Below, piece by piece: positions 46,356 to 53,304 of a stretch of 64,000 bases of DNA (position 1 is the first letter of the stretch; every line of letters starts with the position of its first letter). This DNA is from Aquiflexum sp. TKW24L (lineage in GTDB: Bacteria > Bacteroidota > Bacteroidia > Cytophagales > Cyclobacteriaceae). The position numbers and the translations under genes were made by a program. The DNA is taken from contig NZ_JAMFLG010000005.1 in assembly GCF_023502205.1 (NCBI RefSeq), positions 124,001 through 188,000 on the forward strand. The letters are read 5' to 3'. The notes below the pieces were generated by a model that did not search any database, was not told the DNA's origin, and worked only from the letters and a program-made list of their open reading frames with translations.

Positions 46356-46670
46356 TTAAGCAAGTTGTCCGCAGATCTCTGCGCATTTCTTACATGCTGC
46401 TGCACACTCTTTACAGCTGGCGTGGTGAGCTGCATGCTTGGCACATTCTACAGCGCAGGCATTACAAATCTCTGCACACAAAGCGTGAAGTCCACTTCCG
46501 TATGTAGAGCCTCTTGAATCAAACCTTGCACACAATGTGCAGATGTCTGCACAGTCACGGCAAATTGAAATACATTCCCAATTACCTTCTTTGATACAAT
46601 CAGTGACACAGATTTCGCATGTCACCATACAGGCCAAACAAGCGTCAATACAACTTCTTAAGTTTTCCAT
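46356..46670 (-). CDS. Cysteine-rich four-helix-bundle copper-binding protein (Csp-like)
   Basis: 104 residues with about 20 cysteines in repeated CxxxC and CxxC spacing along predicted helices (SCIDACLACMVTCEICVTDC; CADICTLCARF; CAEICNACAVECAKHAAHH; CKECAAACKKCAEIC). This is the layout of the copper storage protein family (four-helix bundle, DUF326), which packs Cu(I) ions inside the bundle through Cys thiolates. No Tat or Sec signal is seen, so it is a cytosolic form. It neighbours redox-stress genes, compatible with metal or thiol stress. Confidence 0.9.
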   Translation of the reverse strand: MENLRSCIDACLACMVTCEICVTDCIKEGNWECISICRDCADICTLCARFDSRGSTYGSGLHALCAEICNACAVECAKHAAHHASCKECAAACKKCAEICGQLA

Positions 46671-46874
46671 TTTGTTGTGGTTTACATGATGAAAGTATTT
46701 TTACAACTTTAAAGGTGGCCATCATTGAAGCAGTAAGCATTGCGGATATTAAACAACATGTTATGTATATCACACATTTTTGTTATCGGGGCATTGTTGT
46801 TTGAAAACTTAATCAGGTCTCTAGAGCCACTTATTATCTGCCGTGCTATTATTTTCCTGCCGTTGGATCACTAG

Positions 46875-47000
46875 TTGAATAGAAGACTTTTCTCCGATAT
46901 TCAAATAGAATTCATGTCCATCAAAATTGAAAACCCAAGAAGTAAAAAAGACTTCCTGTGAAGAAATGGGAAGAGTTAGGGTTGCTTCGGAAAGTACCTT
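46875..47000 (+). repeat. Degenerate 21-bp-period repeat, tract 2
   Basis: Units at 46875 (TTGAAT), 46896 (GATATTCAAATAGAATTCATG), 46917, 46938 (AGAAGTAAAAAAGACTTCC) and 46959 (TGAAGA) keep a 21-bp phase and match units of tract 1 in the same orientation. A minus-strand open frame across it shows 7-residue periodicity (VFFTSWV, FNFDGHE, FYLNIGE). The rest of the 46671-47190 gap shows no convincing gene. Confidence 0.7.
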
Positions 47001-47190
47001 ACTCGTGCAGGTTTTCCTTGGGCCTAATTCCTCCTTCTGAAGCGCTACCAAACGCTAAAAACCCATTGAAATTAAGCCAGTTATCGTCTAAAAGCATCCA
47101 TTTTTAAAAAAATAGGATCAATCCAACCTTCTCATTTGCAGGACTGGAAAAAAATTTTGAAATTCCTGATACAACCATAATAAGCGCTCT

Positions 47191-47583
47191 ATGAAAAAAT
47201 CATTTTTAATCCCATCCTTGACCATTCTTGGCCTCCTCTTTATTCAGGGTACCACCAAAAATGTATCCGTGACTGAGACCGAACTCCATGCTTTGGCACC
47301 TGACATGCCTGCCAATGTAAAGGCTGTCGTGGAACAAAAGTGCTACGGCTGCCACAATGCCGAATCCAAAAACGAAAAGGGAAAAGCCAAGCTTGACTGG
47401 GATGCTTTTGAGGCGACCAAGAAGTCAAAGCAGATGGCTACCATGGCCAAGATCAACGAGACATTGGGAAAAGGAGACATGCCTCCTGCCAAATTCCTCG
47501 AAAATAAACCTGAGGGTAAACTCTCTGAGTCTGACCTTGCGACTTTGATGGAATGGAGTGCCGGCAAAAAGAAAGATAAGTAA
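47191..47583 (+). CDS. Exported c-type-heme-binding protein
   Basis: A 130-residue secreted protein with a signal peptide (MKKSFLIPSLTILGLLFIQG). One heme-attachment site CYGCH lies near residue 51, and a methionine-containing GDMPPAKF near residue 95 is the likely region of the sixth ligand. This resembles the small heme-binding domain proteins common in Bacteroidota. The stop and the next start share a base (TAATG), so it is translated together with the downstream heme protein. Confidence 0.85.
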   Translation: MKKSFLIPSLTILGLLFIQGTTKNVSVTETELHALAPDMPANVKAVVEQKCYGCHNAESKNEKGKAKLDWDAFEATKKSKQMATMAKINETLGKGDMPPAKFLENKPEGKLSESDLATLMEWSAGKKKDK

Positions 47584-48059
47584 TGAAGTTGTGGCAATAC
47601 ATTTTGCTCGGTTTGGCTGTGGTATTTATTGGAATCCAGTTTGTCCCCAATGAACTGCCGGCCGTCAACACCAACAATCCCGGAGATCTTGTCCTGAATG
47701 GTTTGGTGAGTGAGGAGATTTCCACCATGTTGAAAACTTCCTGCTACAGTTGCCACAGCAATGAGACGGTGTATCCATGGTATTCGTATGTGGCGCCCTC
47801 CTCTTGGCTGGTCGACAAAGATGTGCGGGAAGCCCGGGAGGAAGTCAACTTCTCTGATTGGATGGATTACGACATGATGGACAAGCTCAAAATTTTGGAT
47901 GACATTGCGATTGAGGTCAAAGAAGGCCGGATGCCAATGGAAATCTATACGTTGATGCATTCTTCCGCCAAGCTAGACGATGCGCAGCGTGCCAAGATCG
48001 TCGCTTGGGCAGAAGAGACGATGGATATTGTAGCCGAAGAAGAGGATGAAGAAGATTGA
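47583..48059 (+). CDS. Heme-binding domain protein (Haem_bd family), membrane anchored
   Basis: 158 residues. An N-terminal membrane helix (LWQYILLGLAVVFIGIQFVP) anchors a periplasmic domain with the heme motif CYSCHSNETVYPWYSYVAP near residues 54-72, the hallmark of the Haem_bd (DUF) family; GRMPMEIYTLMH further on may supply the second ligand. The tail is acidic. It starts at the overlapping TAATG with the preceding c-type-heme gene. An electron-transfer role is inferred; no oxidase or reductase is adjacent. Confidence 0.87.
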   Translation: MKLWQYILLGLAVVFIGIQFVPNELPAVNTNNPGDLVLNGLVSEEISTMLKTSCYSCHSNETVYPWYSYVAPSSWLVDKDVREAREEVNFSDWMDYDMMDKLKILDDIAIEVKEGRMPMEIYTLMHSSAKLDDAQRAKIVAWAEETMDIVAEEEDEED

Positions 48060-48121
48060 ATCCATTCATTAATTATTATTATTATCCGCTTCTTTGTCAG
48101 TAACCCTATGTTATTATTCAA

Positions 48122-48195
48122 ACGGGACGCCTGCCTGTAGGCAGGGAAGTCGGAAGTAGGAAGATCGCTGCCTGTCGGAGGGCAGGGGAGTTCCA
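48122..48195. repeat. Dispersed GC-rich palindromic repeat, copy 2
   Basis: CGGGACGCCTGCCTG-TAGGCAGGGAAG repeats the 27710 element in inverse orientation, followed by GAAGTCGGAAGTAGGAAG and a second palindrome CTGCCTGTCGGAGGGCAGGG. It occupies the gap after the heme-protein gene. Confidence 0.75.
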
Positions 48196-48274
48196 GGTAT
48201 TTCAGTCCGCAGACAAGAATTAATGTTGAAAACCATTCTACTGGAATGATTACATGAATACATAGCAGAAGATG

Positions 48275-48300
48275 AAACCACCGAGATGGGTGGTTTTTTT
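48275..48300 (+). terminator. Intrinsic terminator before the porin-like gene
   Basis: AAACCACC-GAGATG-GGTGGTTT followed by further T, a strong rightward terminator. It lies 30 bp before the porin-like start and ends transcripts from the heme pair. Confidence 0.8.
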
Positions 48301-48329
48301 ATGGATAACTGCAATAAAAATAAAATCAG

Positions 48330-49430
48330 ATGAGGCAGATCTTGCGCTTTAAATTTTTGGTATTGTTGCTGTTCTCAGGCTTCGACCTTACTGCACAGCA
48401 AGACAGCATCATGCATGAAAAACCCATGATTTCCCTTTCCGGATTTTTGGATGTGTTCTATGTGTATGACTTCAACCGACCTGAAGGCACCTATCGGCAG
48501 CCCTTTCTCTTCAACCATAACCGACACAACGAATTCAACATCAATTTGGGATTTGTAAAAGTCGGCCTGGATCATACCAAATACCGGGCAAATTTGGCTT
48601 TACAGACCGGCACCTACGCCACGGATAACTATGCGGCAGAACCGGATTTGCTGAAAACCATATTTGAGGCGAACATCGGGATTTCATTGAATAAGGAAAA
48701 CAACCTGTGGCTCGATGCCGGAGTTATGCCTTCCCATATCGGATTTGAAAGTGCTGTTTCTATCGACAACTGGACTTTGACAAGGTCGCTGTTGGCGGAG
48801 AATTCGCCCTATTTTCTTACCGGAGCCAAATTGACCTTTAATCCCAACGACGAATGGGAGATTGCCGGATTGATGGTGAATGGTTGGCAAAGAATCCAAA
48901 GGTTGGAAGGAAATTCATTGCCTTCATTTGGAACACAGTTGAAATTCAGCCCAAATGAAAGGACAACTTTCAACTGGAGTACATTTCTAGGGACTGACGA
49001 CCCTGACAGCACACGGAGAATGCGTTATTTCAATAACCTTTATGGTCAATTTCAGCTTACTGAGCAGTTTGGATTGATTGCCGGATTTGATCTAGGAACG
49101 CAGCAAAGGGTCAAAGGAAGTTCAGAATATGACTTTTGGATGAGCCCTGTTTTGATTGGACAGTTGCAGATCAGCAGGGTATTGAAAACCGCCGTCCGGG
49201 TTGAATACTATCAGGACAAAACCGGGATCATGATCCCGACAGCAACCCAAAACGGATTTCAGACTACAGGATATTCTTTAAATCTTGACTATGCTCCCAA
49301 TGAATCAATCATGTGCAGAATTGAGGGAAGATGGATGAATGCAAAAGACAGGGTATTTGAAAAAAGTACAGGTCCAACAAACCAAAACTTTATCATCGCA
49401 AGTTCGATGGCGATAAGGTTTGGGAAGTAG
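48330..49430 (+). CDS. Outer-membrane beta-barrel, porin-like (OmpL-like family)
   Basis: A 366-residue outer-membrane protein with a signal peptide (FLVLLLFSGFDLTAQQ). The mature start ISLSGFLDVFYVYDFNRP, then NHNRHNEFNINLGFVKVGLDH and regular amphipathic strands to the final MAIRFGK, match the putative beta-barrel porin-2 family of Bacteroidota. The likely role is passive solute passage; the solute is unknown. It has its own upstream terminator and no partner gene. Confidence 0.78.
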   Translation: MRQILRFKFLVLLLFSGFDLTAQQDSIMHEKPMISLSGFLDVFYVYDFNRPEGTYRQPFLFNHNRHNEFNINLGFVKVGLDHTKYRANLALQTGTYATDNYAAEPDLLKTIFEANIGISLNKENNLWLDAGVMPSHIGFESAVSIDNWTLTRSLLAENSPYFLTGAKLTFNPNDEWEIAGLMVNGWQRIQRLEGNSLPSFGTQLKFSPNERTTFNWSTFLGTDDPDSTRRMRYFNNLYGQFQLTEQFGLIAGFDLGTQQRVKGSSEYDFWMSPVLIGQLQISRVLKTAVRVEYYQDKTGIMIPTATQNGFQTTGYSLNLDYAPNESIMCRIEGRWMNAKDRVFEKSTGPTNQNFIIASSMAIRFGK

Positions 49431-49509
49431 AGAGGGAATCTTCAAATTGCTTTCAAAAATTACCAAACCGATAATTATTGCTATTTTATGATATTAAAAC
49501 CTTAACGCC

Positions 49510-49746
49510 ATGTCAGTTTCTGAACTTAAATTAGAGATAATCAATAAAGTAACAGCTATTTCCGATGAGCAAGTCCTTGAAGATATAGTCAGACTTCTCA
49601 ATCAAGAGTCGGATTTAGCTAACATCTATAAGCTCACAGATGAGGAGCGAATTGCTATCCAGGAAGGACTTCAAGATGTCATAGATGGGAATATTCATAC
49701 CTCTGAATCTGCAGAAAAAATGCTTGAAGATTTGTTAAGGAAATAG
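49510..49746 (+). CDS. Orphan antitoxin-like small protein
   Basis: 78 residues, acidic and helical (MSVSELKLEIINKVTAISDEQVL...). The middle LTDEERIAIQEGLQDVIDGNIHTSESA and a final EDLLRK resemble the addiction-module antitoxins that usually precede a ParE/RelE-type toxin. No toxin follows: the stop is 60 bp from a convergent gene, with a terminator between. It may be a solitary antitoxin or an unrelated small regulator. Confidence 0.65.
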   Translation: MSVSELKLEIINKVTAISDEQVLEDIVRLLNQESDLANIYKLTDEERIAIQEGLQDVIDGNIHTSESAEKMLEDLLRK

Positions 49747-49779
49747 TTTAAATCAATTTTTTTGTTCAAAAACAACTTA

Positions 49780-49798
49780 AACCACCCTTTCGGTGGTT
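49780..49798. terminator. Bidirectional terminator
   Basis: AACCACC-CTTTC-GGTGGTT between two convergent genes (stops at 49746 and 49806). Confidence 0.75.
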
Positions 49799-49805
49799 AA
49801 ATTCA

Positions 49806-50309
49806 TTACGCTATTTTAAGCTTCAATTCGCCTTTGCGTTTGATGATTTTGAGCTCGAAATGTTGGTTGATAAAAAACTTACAGTGGTTTTCTGACCATT
49901 CTGCACGGGAATCAGTATCAAAAAGGATGGTCATTCGCAGCAATGTTTTCACATATTGCTCATGATAACCAAGTTCGTGAACCCATTCCAACAACTGTAA
50001 GGACCAATCTTCCTGAAATTTTTCCAGATGTGTTCTTCCATCAAAAAGTAATTCCAATTGGTTGTCCCTATTCTTAAACCTGTAAATCCCGCATAGCTGA
50101 CGGTAGATCATCCTCAGCCTGTCCTTGGGGTACTCGTAAGTATCGAGGATTTTGGCAAAGGTTTCATCCATCAGCATCAATGGATTGTAAAGTTGGGTAT
50201 AGGATTTTTTGAGTTGAAAAACCATCACTTCCAGCATTTGCTCCTCCAATATGGATTGGGCCTGTCTTAAAATGTAATTTTTGTCAAGGGGAAATAATTT
50301 CTGAATCAT
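49806..50309 (-). CDS. Conserved-looking protein of unknown function downstream of recX
   Basis: 167 residues, not recognised. It appears soluble and mostly helical with many aromatic residues (DRLRMIYRQLCGIYRFKNRDNQLELLF; HELGYHEQYVKTLLRMT), and ends in a basic strand (KIIKRKGELKLKI). No signal peptide or catalytic motif is seen. It lies 44 bp after recX on the same strand, so the two are probably one operon, but that does not define a function. Confidence 0.6.
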   Translation of the reverse strand: MIQKLFPLDKNYILRQAQSILEEQMLEVMVFQLKKSYTQLYNPLMLMDETFAKILDTYEYPKDRLRMIYRQLCGIYRFKNRDNQLELLFDGRTHLEKFQEDWSLQLLEWVHELGYHEQYVKTLLRMTILFDTDSRAEWSENHCKFFINQHFELKIIKRKGELKLKIA

Positions 50310-50353
50310 TTGGCTATCAAATCTTTCGCAAATTAGGCTTTTGCTTTCAGAAA

Positions 50354-50869
50354 TTAAAGGTTTTGTCCTGAAAAAACGGTCTCCACGGCACTTTGTACCA
50401 AATCACTTTCAAATCCACGACTGATCAGGTACTGTTGGATTTTGTATTTCTTCTTAAACTGATCCGATTCTTTGACGAACTCAGATTTTTTCTCCACCAA
50501 TCCAAGGAGCATCTGCCAATAATCTTCCGGATCGAGTTCTTTCAGGCCGGATTTGATGCAATTGGGACTTACTTTTCGGAGTTTGAGTTCTTGGGTGATT
50601 TTATTTCTCCCCCATTTTTTCAGGTTAAATTTTCCACGGACAAAAGCCTGTGCAAAGCGCTCTTCATTCAAAAAACCTTCTTCGATCAGGTGTGAGATCA
50701 ATTCCTCAGCCTGATCTCCATACTGTCCTTTTTCTGCCAATTTGGTCCTTACCTCCTCCTGACAGCGCTCTTGGTAAGCACAATAAGCGGCGATTTTTAC
50801 CTTCGCTTCCTGTAATGACCAATACTTTCTCGGCTGATCCGGATTATATTCTTTTCGTGGGTAGGACAT
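50354..50869 (-). CDS. recX: RecX family regulatory protein
   Basis: A modulator of RecA filaments. The ATG at 50869 gives 171 residues; the open frame continues to 51085 but would run across the divergent tpiA start. Features are the first helical repeat ARVKIAAYCAYQERCQEEV-like sequence (AKVKIAAYCAYQERCQEEV), LIEEGFLNEERFAQAFVRGK and WGRNKITQELKLRKVSPN, which are the RecX triple-helix signatures, and a third repeat KKYKIQQYLISRGFESDLV. recA is not nearby. Confidence 0.9.
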   Translation of the reverse strand: MSYPRKEYNPDQPRKYWSLQEAKVKIAAYCAYQERCQEEVRTKLAEKGQYGDQAEELISHLIEEGFLNEERFAQAFVRGKFNLKKWGRNKITQELKLRKVSPNCIKSGLKELDPEDYWQMLLGLVEKKSEFVKESDQFKKKYKIQQYLISRGFESDLVQSAVETVFSGQNL

Positions 50870-50875
50870 TTTATG

Positions 50876-50883
50876 TAATTTTG
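50876..50883 (+). promoter_or_regulatory. Possible -7 promoter box of tpiA
   Basis: TAATTTTG fits TAnnTTTG, 58 bp before the tpiA ATG in the divergent recX-tpiA gap. No clear -33 TTTG was found, so it is tentative. Confidence 0.35.
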
Positions 50884-50941
50884 GCCCAAAGTAACTTTTG
50901 AAGTTATTTTTTTCAAATCTAACCATCAAACCGAAGAAACC

Positions 50942-51703
50942 ATGCGCAAAAAAATTGTAGCCGGAAACTGGAAAATGAACCTCAACCTTGAAGAAGGCCA
51001 AAAACTGACTTCCGAGATCGTCAATATGCTGAAGGATGAAAACATCAAGGATGTCATCGCCGTCCTCAACCCACCTTTTGTCCACCTTTATCCTGTCAAA
51101 AAACTGATCGGTGATACGCCAAACCTTTTTCTAGGCTCGCAAAACTGTTCCGACAAAGCTTCGGGTGCTTTTACGGGGGAAACTTCCGCCGGCATGTTGG
51201 CTTCCTTCGGTGCGACCTATGTCATCATCGGACACAGCGAAAGAAGAGAATACTTCAAGGAATCCAACCAATTGTTGACAGAAAAAACCAAACAGGCTCT
51301 GACTAACGGACTGACTCCGATTTTCTGCTGCGGCGAACCATTGAATATCCGTGAAGCAGAATCGCACGAGGCGTATGTAAAACAGCAATTGACTGAAAGC
51401 TTATTTGATTTTTCTCCTGAAGAAATGTCCAAAATTGTCATCGCTTACGAACCAATCTGGGCCATCGGTACAGGGAGGACTGCATCCTCGGATCAGGCAC
51501 AGGAAATGCATGCAGCATTAAGAACACACTTGGCAAGCAAGTTTGGACAAGAATTAGCCGACAACATCTCTATCCTGTATGGCGGTTCTGCCAATCCAGG
51601 CAATGCCAAAGAACTTTTCTCCAAACCAGACGTTGACGGAGGACTGATCGGTGGCGCATCGCTAAAGTCTAGAGATTTTGTGGAGATTGTGAAGTCTTTT
51701 TGA
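50942..51703 (+). CDS. tpiA: Triosephosphate isomerase
   Basis: Interconverts dihydroxyacetone phosphate and glyceraldehyde-3-phosphate in glycolysis and gluconeogenesis. It is 253 residues with all catalytic positions visible: Asn and Lys in AGNWKMN, His in VIIGHSERRE, Glu in AYEPIWAIGTG, and phosphate-binding YGGSANPGNA and GGLIGGASL. It is a single gene, divergent from recX. Confidence 0.98.
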   Translation: MRKKIVAGNWKMNLNLEEGQKLTSEIVNMLKDENIKDVIAVLNPPFVHLYPVKKLIGDTPNLFLGSQNCSDKASGAFTGETSAGMLASFGATYVIIGHSERREYFKESNQLLTEKTKQALTNGLTPIFCCGEPLNIREAESHEAYVKQQLTESLFDFSPEEMSKIVIAYEPIWAIGTGRTASSDQAQEMHAALRTHLASKFGQELADNISILYGGSANPGNAKELFSKPDVDGGLIGGASLKSRDFVEIVKSF

Positions 51704-51710
51704 GGCAGGA

Positions 51711-51775
51711 AGTTGGGAAGCATGGAAGTAAGGATGATGGGAAGTAAGGAAGGATGAAGGATAGCGTCCCTACCA
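51711..51775 (+). repeat. GGAAGTxGGAAG purine-rich repeat
   Basis: Imperfect repeats of GGAAGTAAGGA / GGGAAGCATGGAAG right after tpiA. Similar GAAGTCGGAAGTAGGAAG occurs in the 48122 repeat, so this looks like part of the same dispersed family. Confidence 0.5.
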
Positions 51776-51852
51776 ATTTAAGCTTTGTCGTGGCCAGCAC
51801 TCGGAGCCTTTAACATTTGGGAAATGTTCAGAAATGGAATAACGGTTGGTGT

Positions 51853-52030
51853 TACGTCATGCTGAACCGGAGCTTGCGGAGGTGAAGCATCTCTTAAATG
51901 AGACACTTCACTACGTTCAGTGCGACGACCCGGATATTCACGTCATTGGTAGTGAGCGAAGAGTCTCACCGGAAGAAAATGAGATCCTTCAGTCGTGCCT
52001 CCTTCAGGATGACGAAACACCAAACGTCAT
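51853..52030. repeat. Paired imperfect inverted repeats bounded by CGTCAT / ATGACG
   Basis: Two adjacent palindromic units: CGTCATGCTGAAC...GTTCAGTGCGACG (about 51857-51932) and CGTCATTGGTAGTGAGCGAAG...CTTCAGGATGACG (about 51940-52014). The wording resembles the CGTCATTCTGAGCGAAG intergenic elements known from many Bacteroidota genomes. A 69-codon open frame across it is considered accidental. It fills most of the gap before prmA. Confidence 0.75.
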
Positions 52031-52124
52031 TAGCTTTTCTGTAAATGCCAATTAAAACAACTCACAGTGACAATCAAAGCGGCAGTGTCTCCACTGCCGC
52101 TTATGCATAGCGCAAAACAAACAA

Positions 52125-52955
52125 ATGGAATATTTAGAATTCAAGATTTCCTGCACAGAACCATTCCGTGAAATTCTGATCGCCGAACTTTCTGAAGTGG
52201 GTTTCGATTCATTTTTGGAGACTGACGAAGGAATCGACGCATATATCCAAGAGGATTTGATTGACAGGGAAGCTTATCAGGAAATCATCGACAGGTACAA
52301 AGAGGCCGGTAAGATTGAAGTGCAGGAAGGCAAAATGCCCAAAGTCAATTGGAATGAAGAGTGGGAAAAGCATTACGATCCGATCTTTGTCGGCGATCAG
52401 GTGTATGTCAGGGCATCCTTTCACGACCCAAGACCGGAATTCAAATATGAAATCCACATCAATCCCAAAATGTCTTTTGGCACGGGTCATCATGCCACTA
52501 CCTTTTTGATGCTTTCCCATCAGCTTACTATTGAGCATTCTGGCAAAAGAGTTCTGGATATCGGAGCAGGAACGGGCATTTTGGCGATCATGGCGCACAA
52601 GCTTGGAGCAGCTGAGATCGAGGCTTTTGACATTGACGAATGGTGTGTCGATAATGGGAATGAAAACTTTGACCTCAACGACATGTCAAAAGTCAGGATG
52701 GGAATAGGAACTGTTCGTGAAGTCAAACCCCAGGGACAATTTGAAATCGTATTGGCGAACATCAATAAAAATGTCCTTTTGGATGAAATGAAAGTTTATT
52801 CTGAACTTGTCATAAATGGAGGGAAACTTCTATTGAGTGGATTTTATGAACACGATATCGCAGATATTGAAAACAAAGCTTCAGCATTTGGACTTTTACT
52901 TTTAACCCAAAAAACGAAAGACAATTGGGCAGCATTAATTTTTGAGAAAAAATGA
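52125..52955 (+). CDS. prmA: Ribosomal protein L11 methyltransferase
   Basis: Trimethylates ribosomal protein L11. It is 276 residues. The N-terminal substrate-binding domain (MEYLEFKISCTEPFREILIAEL) is followed by a linker with MSFGTGHHATTFLML, AdoMet motif LDIGAGTGILAIMAHKLGA, acidic motif AFDIDEWCVDNGNEN and the NxPY-like ANINKNVLL. Its stop overlaps the next small gene by 4 bp (ATGA). Confidence 0.95.
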   Translation: MEYLEFKISCTEPFREILIAELSEVGFDSFLETDEGIDAYIQEDLIDREAYQEIIDRYKEAGKIEVQEGKMPKVNWNEEWEKHYDPIFVGDQVYVRASFHDPRPEFKYEIHINPKMSFGTGHHATTFLMLSHQLTIEHSGKRVLDIGAGTGILAIMAHKLGAAEIEAFDIDEWCVDNGNENFDLNDMSKVRMGIGTVREVKPQGQFEIVLANINKNVLLDEMKVYSELVINGGKLLLSGFYEHDIADIENKASAFGLLLLTQKTKDNWAALIFEKK

Positions 52956-53149
52956 CCGAGTTAATTATTTATGCTTTTTTATTCCTCTCCTTGATAGCGC
53001 ATACACTGATGGCTTCTAAAATGTACAGAACCGTGCATGCTGATCAATCATTGAGCCTGAAGGAAAGAAATGATTGGAAACTAAAAGCCTTGATTTTGCC
53101 AGGGTATTACTTTAGGAAATATAAAGGAAGAAATAAGGGCATAAAATAA
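52952..53149 (+). CDS. Small single-pass membrane protein
   Basis: 65 residues. One N-terminal membrane helix (MTELIIYAFLFLSLIAHTLM) is followed by a basic tail (RKYKGRNKGIK). It overlaps the prmA stop in an ATGA junction and is followed by a strong terminator, so it is a genuine cotranscribed gene of unknown function. Confidence 0.65.
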   Translation: MTELIIYAFLFLSLIAHTLMASKMYRTVHADQSLSLKERNDWKLKALILPGYYFRKYKGRNKGIK

Positions 53150-53185
53150 AAAACCCTCCAAGATCTTGATCTTAGAGGGTTTTTT
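53148..53185 (+). terminator. Strong intrinsic terminator after the prmA operon
   Basis: AAAAAACCCTC ... GAGGGTTTTTT with internal AAGATC/GATCTT pairing. A and T runs on both sides suggest bidirectional action. Confidence 0.85.
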
Positions 53186-53261
53186 ATTTTAAAAACTACA
53201 TTTTATGTAGGTATGTTTTCATGCCACAAAACATATAAATCTCAGGTTGAAAATACACTGT

Positions 53262-53300
53262 ACAATCTGTCGACTATGGACTGTCGACAGTGGACAATGG
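53262..53300 (+). repeat. Short-motif repeat (CTGTCGACTATGGACTGTCGACAG)
   Basis: CTGTCGACTATGGACTGTCGACAGTGGACAATGG shares its words with the tract at 30108-30140 and with 30474-30500. It is a third occurrence of this intergenic motif family, near the 3' end of the symporter gene. Confidence 0.65.
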
Positions 53301-53304
53301 CCTT

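Noticed and set aside
46821-47051. 76-residue minus-strand gene
   Set aside because: It is read out of the 21-bp repeat tract and its heptapeptide look follows from the DNA period; the first tract shows the same pattern broken by stops.
50870-51085. RecX start at 51085
   Set aside because: That extension would run through the divergent tpiA promoter and coding start; the ATG at 50869 gives a normal RecX N-terminus.
51846-52055. 69-residue plus-strand gene
   Set aside because: It lies entirely on the CGTCAT/ATGACG inverted-repeat element.
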